45,884 bases of DNA from contig NZ_JAMBNO010000025.1 in assembly GCF_023715105.1 (NCBI RefSeq), positions 1 to 45,884 on the forward strand. Reading direction: 5' to 3'. The notes under the pieces are model-generated. The model worked only from the letters and a program-made list of their open reading frames with translations, ran no database searches and was not told the DNA's origin. Position numbers and translations under genes: made by a program. Shown piece after piece: positions 16,804-26,018 of this stretch. The stretch comes from Hydrogenophaga intermedia (lineage in GTDB: Bacteria > Pseudomonadota > Gammaproteobacteria > Burkholderiales > Burkholderiaceae_C). Positions within the stretch are counted from its first letter, which is position 1. Each line of letters opens with the position of its first letter.

Positions 16804-18168
16804 TCAGGAATCGGAATCACGCAGGCTTGGCCCCTGGCTGGAGCTGCCGCCGTCGCCGCCGCGCAGCGTGTGGGCGGCGGTCGTGGCGGCATGGGTGAGC
16901 TGCTGCCTGCGGTGCAGGCGCTTGGCCCAAGCGGGTTGTGCGGTGGATGGGGCTGTGACGGGAGATTCGCTCGCAGCCCGTGCGGCACTGTCCCCCGACG
17001 CCGATCCGGCGTCATCAGGCCGGAAGGCGGCGGCGACGCGCTCCTTCATCGAGCGTGCGCCTTGGGCCACCTTCTGCCCGGCTGCCTGCGCGCCAGTCTT
17101 GGCGACATTGCCCACACCGGCGGCGGCGCCCTGGAGGCCGCCACCGGCCGAAGCGGAGCCCGCCTGATAGGCCGACTTGGCGCTGCTGGCGGTCGATGCC
17201 ATCGAACGGGCGCCACTGACCCCTGCTTTGGCGGCTGCGGGCGCCATACGCGCTCCGGCCGCCACGGCGCCGCCGACACCCGTAGCAGCAGCGCCGACCG
17301 CAACGGCGGTTCCGGCTGCGCCGATGGCAGCACCGGCCATCGCGCCCGCGCCAAGCTGCGGGCCGCCGGACACCAGCCCGGTCGCAATGCCCGGCCCGAA
17401 GATGCCCAGGGCCAGCATGGACAGCGAGACCAGCATGATGACCAGCGCCCGGTCGATCGAAGGCTCCGAACCTGCCGGGATGTTGAACTCGGAGAACAGC
17501 CCCGAGCCGATACCGACGATGACGGCCAGTACCAGCACCTTGATGCCCGACGACACCACGTTGCCCAAGACCTTCTCGGCCAGGAATGCCGTCTTGTTCC
17601 AGAGGGCGAACGGCACCAGCACGAAGCCCGCCAGCGTGGTCAGCTTGAACTCGATCAGCGTCACGAAAAGCTGCACCGCCAGCACGAAGAAGCTGACGAT
17701 GACCACCATCCATGCGAAGAACAGCACGACGATGGGCATGATGTGAATGAACACCTCGGGGAAGCCCGCCATCTCCTTGATCTGCTCAAGAATGGGCGCC
17801 CCGGCGTCGATGCCCACTTTGGCGAGCCGTCCCGGCTGCAAGAAGTTACCCATGCTCAGGGTCGAGCCGCTGGCCGTCAGGCCCAGCCCGGCGAACGAGC
17901 GGAACACGATGCTCGCCAAGGTGTTGAAGTTGCCGATGATGTAGGCGAAGGCACCGACGTACAGCACCTTGCGGATCAGCTTGGCGATCACGTCCTCGCC
18001 CTGGCCGCTGGCATGGCTCATGGCCCAGAACAGCCCGGCGAGCGTCATGTCGATGACGATCAGCGTGGCTGTGAGGAACGCCACCTCCCCGTGCAGCAGG
18101 CCGAAGCCCGAGTCGATGTAGCGCGAGAACACATCGAGGAAGCGATCAATGATCGAAATGTCATTCAT
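16804..18168 (-). CDS. trbL: conjugal transfer protein TrbL (VirB6-like)
   Basis: A 454-residue polytopic inner-membrane channel component with about six membrane helices in residues 25-280 (for example FLTATLIVIDMTLAGLFWAMS and VLFFAWMVVIVSFFVLAVQLFV). The last 170 residues form a low-complexity Ala/Gly/Ser-rich tail (AAIGAAGTAVAVGAAATGVGG), common and variable in TrbL. The start overlaps the stop of the upstream lipoprotein gene by four bases. Confidence 0.95.
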   Translation of the reverse strand: MNDISIIDRFLDVFSRYIDSGFGLLHGEVAFLTATLIVIDMTLAGLFWAMSHASGQGEDVIAKLIRKVLYVGAFAYIIGNFNTLASIVFRSFAGLGLTASGSTLSMGNFLQPGRLAKVGIDAGAPILEQIKEMAGFPEVFIHIMPIVVLFFAWMVVIVSFFVLAVQLFVTLIEFKLTTLAGFVLVPFALWNKTAFLAEKVLGNVVSSGIKVLVLAVIVGIGSGLFSEFNIPAGSEPSIDRALVIMLVSLSMLALGIFGPGIATGLVSGGPQLGAGAMAGAAIGAAGTAVAVGAAATGVGGAVAAGARMAPAAAKAGVSGARSMASTASSAKSAYQAGSASAGGGLQGAAAGVGNVAKTGAQAAGQKVAQGARSMKERVAAAFRPDDAGSASGDSAARAASESPVTAPSTAQPAWAKRLHRRQQLTHAATTAAHTLRGGDGGSSSQGPSLRDSDS

Positions 18169-18503
18169 GGCGAGTCCTCCTGCCCCGGCAAGGCCGCTGC
18201 CACCGCCTCGCCGTCTTCGGTGGGTTCATCGAAGCTGGCCGGAATCGGCGGCAATTCGGCCAGCGTCCGGTACTCATCAGGCCCGGCCTTGCCGGAGAAA
18301 AAGCGGCGCAGGTCGGCCTTGACCACCTGCGCGCATAACGCGCCGTCGAGCTGACCCGCGCGGCATTGCTCCTTGAGCAAGCGCAGCCGCGCCGGATGGG
18401 CCGAGAGTGCATCGACCGAAGGCACCTCCTGCTGGCCGCAACCGGCCAGCAAGAGCACGAGACCGCAGAAAGCAGGCGCGCGGGTCATGGCAACACCTGT
18501 CAC
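18165..18503 (-). CDS. TrbK-position EexN-type entry exclusion lipoprotein
   Basis: A 112-residue lipoprotein if started at GTG 18503, which overlaps the trbJ stop (GTGA); ATG 18488 is an alternative. The lipobox is LLLAGC in AFCGLVLLLAGCGQQ. The mature part reads VPSVDALSAHPARLRLLKEQCRAG and ALCAQVVKADLRRFF, the pattern of EexN-type exclusion lipoproteins (xSVDxLxxxPxxLxxLxxxC). In RP4 the gene between trbJ and trbL is trbK, which blocks entry of a second copy of the same element. A paralogous lipoprotein lies at 26019. Confidence 0.8.
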   Translation of the reverse strand: MTGVAMTRAPAFCGLVLLLAGCGQQEVPSVDALSAHPARLRLLKEQCRAGQLDGALCAQVVKADLRRFFSGKAGPDEYRTLAELPPIPASFDEPTEDGEAVAAALPGQEDSP

Positions 18504-19225
18504 CGGCCGTAGAAATCGACGGTCTGCGGCGTGTACGGCGTACCTTCACCCAGGAAACGCCGGTTCACCTCGCGGCCTCGCTCCACGGCGGCAGCCTGCC
18601 GCGCCAACTCCAGCGACGCGGCGCGATCCTGGGTGATGCTCAGGCGTTGCGTTTGGATGGACTGCTTGGCCTGCAAAGCCAGAAGCTGATTGGTGGCTTG
18701 CATGGCCTGCAAGGCGCCCACGGCCGATTGGCTCTTGCCCACGAGGTCGGCCAGCACGCCCTCGTCGTCGCTCAGGTTCTGCGACGCCTGGGCCTGCATC
18801 TGCATGGTGGTCTGCAAGCCGTTGAGCGTGTTCTTCCAGCGCTCCTGCGCGTCGCGGTACATCTGGTTGCCGCTGACGGTGGCGGCATATTGCTCGGGAT
18901 ACAGGCGCTGGAACTCCCGATCCAGATTCGTCACGTCGTAGGCCAGTCCTCTGGCCTGGGCGATCAGCCGCTGTGTGGTCGCCAGATTGGCGCGCAACTG
19001 GCCGACCACGCTGGACGGCAGGCTGGCGAGGTTGCGCGCCTGGTTCATCAGCATCTGCGCTTCGTTCTGGAGCTGCTGGATCTGGTTGTTGATCTGCTCC
19101 AGCGTGCGGATCGCGGTCAGCGTGTTCTGCACGAGGTTCGTGGGGTCGATCACGACCCATTGCGCATGGGCGGTGGCGGTGCAAAGCATGGCCGCGATGG
19201 CGGCGGCGATGAGACGTTTCTTCAT
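18500..19225 (-). CDS. trbJ: conjugal transfer protein TrbJ (VirB5-like)
   Basis: A 241-residue periplasmic pilus-tip-associated protein. Signal peptide KKRLIAAAIAAMLCTATAHA (2-21), then long helices rich in Gln (TIRTLEQINNQIQQLQNEAQ), as in the family. The C terminus reads EVNRRFLGEGTPYTPQ, a motif that recurs in the lipoprotein at 26019 (NRRFLGDGKVPYTPP). It overlaps the trbE stop upstream and the lipoprotein start downstream. Confidence 0.95.
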   Translation of the reverse strand: MKKRLIAAAIAAMLCTATAHAQWVVIDPTNLVQNTLTAIRTLEQINNQIQQLQNEAQMLMNQARNLASLPSSVVGQLRANLATTQRLIAQARGLAYDVTNLDREFQRLYPEQYAATVSGNQMYRDAQERWKNTLNGLQTTMQMQAQASQNLSDDEGVLADLVGKSQSAVGALQAMQATNQLLALQAKQSIQTQRLSITQDRAASLELARQAAAVERGREVNRRFLGEGTPYTPQTVDFYGR

Positions 19226-21675
19226 GGCTGGTTCTCCAGGGGTTGGTCAGCGAGGGAACCCGGCGCGAGGCCGGGGAACGAGGGCAGCAGGTCGGCCGCC
19301 CAATCGAGGCCGCGATGGCGCAGCCAGGCGCCCGCGAAGCCGGGCACGCCGGCGTCGGCCAGCACCGCGTCCATGTCGCGCTGGTCTTGCGGCGTGGACG
19401 CGCCCGCGAAGGCCAGCGCCGCCGGCCCCAGGTCGAGGTCGAACAGGCGATTGCCGAGGCGCGATTGGTAGTAGTAGTCGCGCTTGGGCTGCGCGGTGGC
19501 GACGATCTCGATCTGCCGCCTGTTGAGGCCGAAGCCCTCGTAGATCGTGCGAATCTGCGGCTCGGTGGCCTGCGGGTTCGGCAGGAAGATGCGACTCGCG
19601 CAGCTCTCGATGATCGCGGGCGCGATGCTCGAATCCTTGATGTCGGCAAGGCTCTGCGTGGCGAAGATGACGCTGACGTTCTTTTTCCTGAGCGTCTTGA
19701 GCCACTGGCGGATACGCGCGGCAAACACCGGGTCATCGAGGAACAGCCACGCTTCATCGAGGATCAGCAGCGTGGGCGCCCCGTCGAAGCGTTCATCGAA
19801 GCGCGCAAAGAGGTAATGCAGCACCGCCATGACGGCGGCCTTGCTGTGCATCAGCTCCTCCATCTCGAAGCACTGCACGTCGGCCATGCCGAGCCGGTCA
19901 TGGTCGGCGTCCAGCAGCTTGCCGTGGGCACCGCCCAGCACATAAGGCGACAACGCCTGCCGCAGCGTGTTCGATTGCAGCAGCACGGACAGCCCCGTCA
20001 TCGTGCGCTGCTCCACCGGCGCACCGGCGAGGCTGCCGAGCGCCGACCAGATGGCGGCCTTCTCTTCGGGGCCGACGACCACGCCCTCATGCCGCAAGCG
20101 GCCTTCGATCCACTCTGCCACCCAGGTGCGGTAGCCCTCGCGGTCGATACGAGCCAAGGGCTGGAAAGCGATTTCGCCATCCATCCCGAGGTCGTAGTGC
20201 TCGCCGCCCAGGCCCAGGATGGTGGCGCGCATCGAGCGGCCCATGTCGAAGGCGAAGATGCGCGAGCCGCGATAGCGACGGAATTGCATCGCCAGGGTGG
20301 CGAGCAAGACCGACTTGCCCATGCCGGTCGGGCCTGCGACCAACGTGTGGCCCACGTCGCCGATGTGCGTCACCAGCCGGAACGGCGTGGCGCCATCGGT
20401 GCGCGTGACGATCAGCGGCGGGCCGTCAAGATGGGCATTGCGTTCGGGGCCGGCCCATACCGCCGACACCGGCATCATGTGCGCCAGGTTCAGCGTCGAG
20501 ACGATGGGCTGGCGCACATTGGCGTAGGCATTGCCGGGGAGCGAGGACAGCCACGCATCCACGGCGTTCAAGGTTTCAGGGATCGTCACGAACCCGCGCC
20601 CTTGGATGGCCCGCTCCACCATCCGCAACTTCTCGTCGGCCACGGCCGGGTCGGCATCGAGCACTGTAACCGTGGCGGTGAGATAGCCGAAGGCGACTTG
20701 ATCGCTGCCCAGCTCCTGCAAGGCGGCATCGGCGTCGGTGGCCTTGTTGCTCGCGTCGGTATCGACCAGCGGGCTTTCTTGCTGGAAGATCGTTTCGCGC
20801 AGCAGCGCGATGACGTTCTTCCTTTTCGCAAACCACTGGCGACGCAGGCGGACGAGTTCCTTTTCCGCTTCGGCTTTGTCGAGGCACAGGAACCGGGTTG
20901 ACCAGCGATAGGCAAATCCAAGCCGGTTGAGGTCGTCCAGAATCCCCGGCCAGGTCGAGGGCGGAAATCCCCGCACCGACACCACGCGCAGGTGCCGGTC
21001 GCCCAGCATGGGCGCCAAGCCACCGACAAGTGCGGAGTCGGTCAGCAGCGCGTCGATGTGGAACGGCACTTCGGGCACGCCGACGCGGTAGCGCCGCGTC
21101 GAAATGGTGGCGTGCAGGTAGGTCAGCGTCTGGCTGTCATCCAGCCAGGCGATTTCCGGCATCACGCCGTCGAGCAGGTCAAAGATGCGATCCGTTTCTG
21201 CGGCGAAAGCTTGCAGCCGCTCGCGCCAGTCCACGCCGTCGGTAGGCCGGTTCTCGTACAGCATCCCCGCCGCGCGGGCGTGCGATTCCTCGGGCGGCAG
21301 GTACACCAGCGTCAGGTGATAGCCGCTCTCGAAGTGATTGCCCGAGTCCTCGAATGTGGCCCGGCGTTCCTCGTCCACCAGCCACGACAGCGGCTCGGGG
21401 AACGCCGAGTGCGGATAGTCGGCGGCGGCGCGGCGCTCGGCCTCGATGAACAGTGCCCAGCCCGAACCCAGGCGGCGCAGCGCGTTGTTCAAGCGCGCCG
21501 ACGTGGCGATCAACTCGCCTTGCGTCGCGCTGTCGAGGTCAGGCCCGCGAAACCGGGCCGTGCGCTGGAAACTGCCGTCCTTGTTCAAGACGACGCCCGG
21601 TGCGATCAGCCCGGCCCAGGGCAACCAGTCAGCCAGCAAGGCCGGGCGCTGGCGATATTCGGCAAGGTTCAGCAT
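19222..21675 (-). CDS. trbE: conjugal transfer ATPase TrbE (VirB4-like)
   Basis: An 817-residue ATPase that powers pilus and channel assembly at the inner membrane. The N-terminal CagE/TrbE/VirB domain spans about 150-390. Walker A GPTGMGKS is at 448-455 and Walker B TLLILDEAWLFLDDP near 650, followed by VSVIFATQSLADIKDSS. ATG 21675 gives the usual MLNLAEYRQRPALLADWLPW start, 10 bases after trbD; the longer frame to 21879 runs into trbD and is rejected. Confidence 0.97.
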   Translation of the reverse strand: MLNLAEYRQRPALLADWLPWAGLIAPGVVLNKDGSFQRTARFRGPDLDSATQGELIATSARLNNALRRLGSGWALFIEAERRAAADYPHSAFPEPLSWLVDEERRATFEDSGNHFESGYHLTLVYLPPEESHARAAGMLYENRPTDGVDWRERLQAFAAETDRIFDLLDGVMPEIAWLDDSQTLTYLHATISTRRYRVGVPEVPFHIDALLTDSALVGGLAPMLGDRHLRVVSVRGFPPSTWPGILDDLNRLGFAYRWSTRFLCLDKAEAEKELVRLRRQWFAKRKNVIALLRETIFQQESPLVDTDASNKATDADAALQELGSDQVAFGYLTATVTVLDADPAVADEKLRMVERAIQGRGFVTIPETLNAVDAWLSSLPGNAYANVRQPIVSTLNLAHMMPVSAVWAGPERNAHLDGPPLIVTRTDGATPFRLVTHIGDVGHTLVAGPTGMGKSVLLATLAMQFRRYRGSRIFAFDMGRSMRATILGLGGEHYDLGMDGEIAFQPLARIDREGYRTWVAEWIEGRLRHEGVVVGPEEKAAIWSALGSLAGAPVEQRTMTGLSVLLQSNTLRQALSPYVLGGAHGKLLDADHDRLGMADVQCFEMEELMHSKAAVMAVLHYLFARFDERFDGAPTLLILDEAWLFLDDPVFAARIRQWLKTLRKKNVSVIFATQSLADIKDSSIAPAIIESCASRIFLPNPQATEPQIRTIYEGFGLNRRQIEIVATAQPKRDYYYQSRLGNRLFDLDLGPAALAFAGASTPQDQRDMDAVLADAGVPGFAGAWLRHRGLDWAADLLPSFPGLAPGSLADQPLENQP

Positions 21676-21685
21676 GGCATTCCCC

Positions 21686-21958
21686 TCACACGTCCAGCAG
21701 CGGCCGGTGCTTGATATGGCGCGCGAACACGGCCATGAACTGCGGATCGACACGCGCACCCCAGACCGCCAGCGAATGGCCGACGATCCAGAGCACCACG
21801 CCTGGAATCCACATCTGTAAGCCCAGCCCGACAGCAGCGGCCAAGGTGCCGTTAGTGATGGCCACGGTGCGCGGCGCACCGCCCATCAGGATCGGCTCGG
21901 TCAACGACCGATGCAGCGGCACCTCGAAGCCGGGTATTCCATCGTGTGGGCCGTTCAT
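21686..21958 (-). CDS. trbD: conjugal transfer protein TrbD (VirB3-like)
   Basis: A 90-residue inner-membrane protein with the family start GFEVPLHRSLTEPILMGGAPR and two hydrophobic segments (about 28-62), then DPQFMAVFARHIKHRPLLDV. It is a small partner of TrbE and stabilises the pilus assembly complex. The start overlaps the trbC stop by four bases. Confidence 0.93.
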   Translation of the reverse strand: MNGPHDGIPGFEVPLHRSLTEPILMGGAPRTVAITNGTLAAAVGLGLQMWIPGVVLWIVGHSLAVWGARVDPQFMAVFARHIKHRPLLDV

Positions 21959-22332
21959 ACGACGGCCCCACCGGAGAAGCTGAAGAACGACAGGAAGAAG
22001 CTCGAAGCGGCGAACGCGATGGACAGGCCAAACACGATCTGGATCAGCTTGCGGAACCCGCCCGAGGTATCACCGAAGGCCAGCGCCAAGCCCGTAGCGA
22101 TGATGATGATGACCGCGACGATGCGCGCCACCGGCCCCTGGATGGATTCGAGGATGGATTGCAGCGGCCCTTCCCAGGGCATCGAGGAACCGGCGGCCTG
22201 CGCAGTACCTGCGAGCAGCAGCATGAAGGCAGCGAGCATCAAGCCCTGCATGGCCGGGCGAGCCAGGCCATCCAGCCGTGCGGGCCGAGGAAGCGGATTT
22301 GCGGAAATACGGAAAGCATCAGCGTGCGTCAT
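21955..22332 (-). CDS. trbC: conjugal transfer pilin TrbC (VirB2-like)
   Basis: A 125-residue prepilin. A long N-terminal region ends in the hydrophobic signal LMLAAFMLLLAGTAQA with probable cleavage near residue 46. The mature pilin has two helices (VARIVAVIIIIATGLALAFG and LIQIVFGLSIAFAASSFFLSF) separated by a short loop. In RP4 the TraF peptidase cyclises TrbC pilin; a TraF is present at 41290. It overlaps trbB upstream and trbD downstream. Confidence 0.93.
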   Translation of the reverse strand: MTHADAFRISANPLPRPARLDGLARPAMQGLMLAAFMLLLAGTAQAAGSSMPWEGPLQSILESIQGPVARIVAVIIIIATGLALAFGDTSGGFRKLIQIVFGLSIAFAASSFFLSFFSFSGGAVV

Positions 22333-23363
22333 GGAAGTTCTCCAGAGTGGTCAGGGGACGGGGAGGAAAGGTCGGACTGCGACAGCAGCTCCGGGAATGG
22401 AGCCTCCAGCGCATCCGCCAGGTGGTAGCCCACGCCATCGAAGCCGATGACGCGGACGATGCTCTCGATGCGGCGCTTGCGCCCGCGCCCAGCGATGTGG
22501 ATGACCACATTGACCGCTTCCGCGATCAGCGCACGGGGCGGGTTCACCGCCACTTCGAGGATCAGTTGCTCCAAACGCAGCAGCGCGCCCAGCGCGGAGC
22601 CGGCATGGATCGTGGCAATGCCGCCCGGATGGCCTGTACCCCACACCTTGATGAGATCCAGCGCTTCGGCGCCGCGTACCTCGCCGACGACGACGCGATC
22701 CGGGCGCAGGCGCATGGACGAGCGCACCAGCTCGGTCATCGACACCACGCCTGCGCGCGTGCGCAGCGGTACGTGGTCGCAGGCCGCGCATTGCAGCTCC
22801 ACCGTGTCTTCAAGCACCAGCACGCGGTCGCCAGTGGCGGCGATCTCGGCGAGCAAGGCATTGGCGAGCGTGGTCTTGCCCGTGCTGGTGCCACCGGCAA
22901 TCAGGATGTTCTGGCGCTCGCGCACGGCGCGCACCAGCAAGCCCGCCTGCGCGGCGGTCATCATTTCGTCCTCGATGTAGCGCGACAGCGGGATCACGCC
23001 AAAGGCGCGCTTGCGCAAAGCGAAGGCCGGCCCCGGCGCAGCGGGCGGCAGGATGCCCTCGAAGCGCTCGCCCGTCTCGGGCAGCTCCGCCGTCAGGAGC
23101 GGCTGGCCGCGATGCACCTCGGCGCCGACGTGGGCCGCGACCAGCCGGATGATTCGTTCGCCGTCGGCCTCGGACAGCTCCACACCCATCGGCGCGCGGC
23201 CCGACGAAAGCCGGTCGATCCACAAGGTGCGATCCGGGTTCAGCATGACTTCCACTACGTCGGGGTCTTCCAGCGCGGCGGCGATCAGTGGCCCCATCGC
23301 CGTGCGCAGCATCTGGATGCGGCGATCCAGTGAAACGGCGGTGAAGGAAGGAACGGCGCTCAT
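22329..23363 (-). CDS. trbB: conjugal transfer ATPase TrbB (VirB11-like)
   Basis: A 344-residue hexameric traffic ATPase. The N-terminal domain is followed by Walker A IAGGTSTGKTTLANAL (155-170), the Asp box VLVLEDTVELQC, the His box with DRVVVGEVRGAEALD (Walker B region), and HPGGIATIHAGSALGALLRLE, as usual for VirB11. It acts at the cytoplasmic base of the secretion channel. It overlaps the CopG gene upstream and trbC downstream. Confidence 0.97.
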   Translation of the reverse strand: MSAVPSFTAVSLDRRIQMLRTAMGPLIAAALEDPDVVEVMLNPDRTLWIDRLSSGRAPMGVELSEADGERIIRLVAAHVGAEVHRGQPLLTAELPETGERFEGILPPAAPGPAFALRKRAFGVIPLSRYIEDEMMTAAQAGLLVRAVRERQNILIAGGTSTGKTTLANALLAEIAATGDRVLVLEDTVELQCAACDHVPLRTRAGVVSMTELVRSSMRLRPDRVVVGEVRGAEALDLIKVWGTGHPGGIATIHAGSALGALLRLEQLILEVAVNPPRALIAEAVNVVIHIAGRGRKRRIESIVRVIGFDGVGYHLADALEAPFPELLSQSDLSSPSPDHSGELP

Positions 23364-23806
23364 GACGCGCGCTCCTGCGCGTCGTCCATGCGTGCCGGGT
23401 CTGGATGCAGTTCTTCCACCACGTCTCGCACCAGACTGCGACCGCGCAGCAAATGCCGCCCGAGTTGTTCGACGAACTGCTCGAAGCGCGCCTTGCCCTG
23501 GGCGCGCGCTGCGTCCTGATGCGCTTCGGGCACGGGCGTGCTCACCGTGAGGAAGTAGCGGATGAACAGTGCCAGCGTCTCGATCTGGATGTTCTGGTCG
23601 CGCTCCATGCGTTCGGCCTGCCGCGACAGGCGATCAAGCCGCTTGGCAATGGCCGCCTCGCGCTGGTCGGCGGCATCGGGCGACAGCCACGATGCGAGCG
23701 CCGCCGCGACGATGGACGACTTGGACACGCCCTTCTTGGCGGCCAGCTCATCGAGCCGCTTGGCGTGCTCCGGCTGGATGAACACGTTGAGGCGGTGTTG
23801 GGTCAT
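23360..23806 (-). CDS. CopG-type ribbon-helix-helix protein
   Basis: A 148-residue protein with an N-terminal ribbon-helix-helix RLNVFIQPEHAKRLDELAAKKGVSKS (about 5-30), followed by SSIVAAALASWLS and long helices. It sits between traG and trbB with four-base overlaps on both sides, the standard place of a CopG-like regulator in Tn4371-type elements. It probably represses or tunes the transfer operon; its operator is not known. Confidence 0.88.
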   Translation of the reverse strand: MTQHRLNVFIQPEHAKRLDELAAKKGVSKSSIVAAALASWLSPDAADQREAAIAKRLDRLSRQAERMERDQNIQIETLALFIRYFLTVSTPVPEAHQDAARAQGKARFEQFVEQLGRHLLRGRSLVRDVVEELHPDPARMDDAQERAS

Positions 23807-25803
23807 AGGTCGATTCCGTCATCAGGGTCGAGGGATGCCAGCCGGGCCGTGCGTTGCAGGGCAGGGTCGAGCTGGCGAGGAAGGGGAAGCGGCAGGTCGT
23901 CGTCATCGAGCAACCCAAGGTCGGCCGCAGGCGCGGCCAGCTCGGGGTCGTAGGCGGCGATTTCGGAGAGTTCGGGCTGGCGACGCGGGCCGCCGTCATC
24001 GGCGCTGCCAAGGTCGCCAACGGTCTCCGCGACGAGAGGTGCCGGCACCGCAGGAATTGCCAGCCCGCTCCAGTCATCGGCGCGGGCCGGCGGCGCGTCG
24101 GCGTACTGCCCGTCCGCCAGCGTGGGCGGCGGCAGCACGCGGCGCTTGAAATTGGCGTCCGCGTAGTAGCGCAGCTTCTTCGCCTTGATGGGCGCCACGC
24201 TGGACACCATTACCACGGCCTCATCAGGCGGAAGCTGCATGACTTCGCCCGGCGTCAGCAGCGGACGCGCGGTTTCCTGGCGCGACACCATGAGGTGGCC
24301 CAGCCACGGCGCGAGCCGGTGGCCCGCGTAGTTGCGCTGCGCGCGCAGCTCGGTGGCGGTGCCCAGCGTCTCGGAGATCCGTTTGGCGGTGCGCTCGTCG
24401 TTCGTGGCGAACGTCACGCGCACATGGCAGTTGTCGAGGATGGAGTGGTTTTGCCCATACGCCTTGTCGATCTGGTTGAGCGACTGCGCGATGAGGAAGC
24501 TGCGGATGCCATAGCCCGCCATGAAGGCCAGCGCCGTCTCGAAGAAGTCCAGGCGCCCCAGCGCAGGGAACTCATCGAGCATCAGCAGCAGCTTGTGGCG
24601 GCGCTCGATGCCATCGGAGCCATCGAGCGACTCGGTGAGGCGCCGCCCGATCTGGTTGAGGATCAGGCGAATGAGCGGCTTCGTCCGCGATATGTCCGAA
24701 GGCGGCACCACCAGATACAGCGATACCGGATGCTCGGCCGCGATCAGGTCGGCGATGCGCCAATCGCACCGCGACGTGACTTGGGCCACCGTGGGATCGC
24801 GGTACAGGCCGAGGAACGACATGGCGGTGCTCAACACGCCGGAACGCTCGTTGTCCGATTTGTTGAGCACTTCGCGCGCAGCCGAGGCCACCACCGGATG
24901 AGGCCCATCGCCGAGGTGCGGCGTGGTCATCATCCGGTGCAGCGTCAACTCGAAGGGGCTGGCCGGGTCGGAGAGGAAGTTGGCGACGCCGCGCAGCGTC
25001 TTGTCTTCGCCCGCGTAGAGCACATGCAGGATGGCCCCGACCAGCAGCGCGTGCGAAGTCTTTTCCCAGTGATTGCGCTTCTCCAGCGCACCTTCGGGAT
25101 CAACCAGAATGTCCGCGATGTTCTGCACGTCGCGCACCTCATGCGCGCCGTGTCGTACCTCCAGCAGCGGGTTGTAGGCCGCTGACTTCGCATCGGTGGG
25201 GTTGAACAGCAGGCAATGCGAGAAGCGCGAGCGCCAACCGGCGGTGATCTGCCAGTTCTCGCCTTTGATGTCGTGGATGACGGCGGATGCAGGCCAGGAA
25301 AGCAGCGTCGGCACCACGAGGCCCACGCCCTTGCCCGAGCGCGTAGGCGCGAAGGTCAGGACGTGTTCCGGGCCTTCATGCCGCAGGTACTGTTGGCGAT
25401 GCAGGCCGAGGAACACGCCCGCAGGGTGGTCAAGGCCCGCCTTGTGAATGTCCTCCACATTGGCCCAGCGGGCCGAGCCATAGGTCGTGACCAGGCGCGA
25501 CTGGCGCGAGCGCCAGATCGACATGCCGATGGCGACCACAACCGCCAGTAGGCCACTGCCGCCCGCGATGGCGCCGCCGGTATCGAACACGCGCGGCGCG
25601 TAGGCATCGAAGAAGAACCACCACTCGAACAACCGCCACGGGTGATAGACCGGTGTGTCCAGGAAATCGAACCACGGCGAGCCCAGGCGTAGTTGGTAGC
25701 CCAGGGCCGCCGCTGTCCATTGCGTGGCGCTCCACACCCCAGCGATCACGATGCCGAACACCACGGCAATCTGACCGAACAGCACGTTCGTTCCCTGCAT
25801 CAT
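23803..25803 (-). CDS. traG: coupling protein TraG (VirD4-like)
   Basis: A 666-residue inner-membrane ATPase that connects the relaxosome to the secretion channel. Two N-terminal membrane helices (about 10-30 and 78-97), Walker A APTRSGKG (152-159), the VIHDIKGENW motif (about 174-183), and Walker B LLLMLDEFPALGRLDFFE near 400. The C-terminal tail is Asp/Pro-rich. ATG 25803 has GGAG at five bases spacing. It heads the traG-copG-trb operon, which ends at 13591. Confidence 0.96.
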   Translation of the reverse strand: MMQGTNVLFGQIAVVFGIVIAGVWSATQWTAAALGYQLRLGSPWFDFLDTPVYHPWRLFEWWFFFDAYAPRVFDTGGAIAGGSGLLAVVVAIGMSIWRSRQSRLVTTYGSARWANVEDIHKAGLDHPAGVFLGLHRQQYLRHEGPEHVLTFAPTRSGKGVGLVVPTLLSWPASAVIHDIKGENWQITAGWRSRFSHCLLFNPTDAKSAAYNPLLEVRHGAHEVRDVQNIADILVDPEGALEKRNHWEKTSHALLVGAILHVLYAGEDKTLRGVANFLSDPASPFELTLHRMMTTPHLGDGPHPVVASAAREVLNKSDNERSGVLSTAMSFLGLYRDPTVAQVTSRCDWRIADLIAAEHPVSLYLVVPPSDISRTKPLIRLILNQIGRRLTESLDGSDGIERRHKLLLMLDEFPALGRLDFFETALAFMAGYGIRSFLIAQSLNQIDKAYGQNHSILDNCHVRVTFATNDERTAKRISETLGTATELRAQRNYAGHRLAPWLGHLMVSRQETARPLLTPGEVMQLPPDEAVVMVSSVAPIKAKKLRYYADANFKRRVLPPPTLADGQYADAPPARADDWSGLAIPAVPAPLVAETVGDLGSADDGGPRRQPELSEIAAYDPELAAPAADLGLLDDDDLPLPLPRQLDPALQRTARLASLDPDDGIDL

Positions 25804-25953
25804 CCAGCCTCCGATCGCAGCACAGGCATGTGCCGCCCTCGTGAGGATCAGTGCCGCTGGGCGTGCCGGTCAAAGACCGTTATCGGCAGGTTGATGCCGC
25901 AAAAAACATGGTTTCCGGCAGGGAAGAACTGGGGCGAAAGACCGCCACAATGA

Positions 25954-25974
25954 GCGCGCTGCTGCGCAGCGCGC
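25954..25974. other. perfect hairpin upstream of traG
   Basis: GCGCGCTGC-TGC-GCAGCGCGC, nine-base stem, 150 bases before the traG start in the leader between the lipoprotein gene and traG. There is no T run on the correct side for a terminator of the minus-strand genes. It may affect read-through from the lipoprotein gene or be a protein binding site. Confidence 0.5.
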
Positions 25975-26018
25975 AAAAAGGCGCAGGCACGCGCAGGTGC
26001 GTTGCGGCAAGCCGACCA

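Noticed and set aside
16870..18354. 494-codon plus-strand frame
   Set aside because: Antisense to trbL; His/Gly/Asp-rich reading caused by the Ala-rich trbL tail.
19243..20901. 552-codon plus-strand frame
   Set aside because: Antisense to trbE, which has intact Walker motifs and correct length.
25954..25974. rho-independent terminator upstream of traG
   Set aside because: The stem is perfect but the run of T on the minus strand lies before the stem and not after it.
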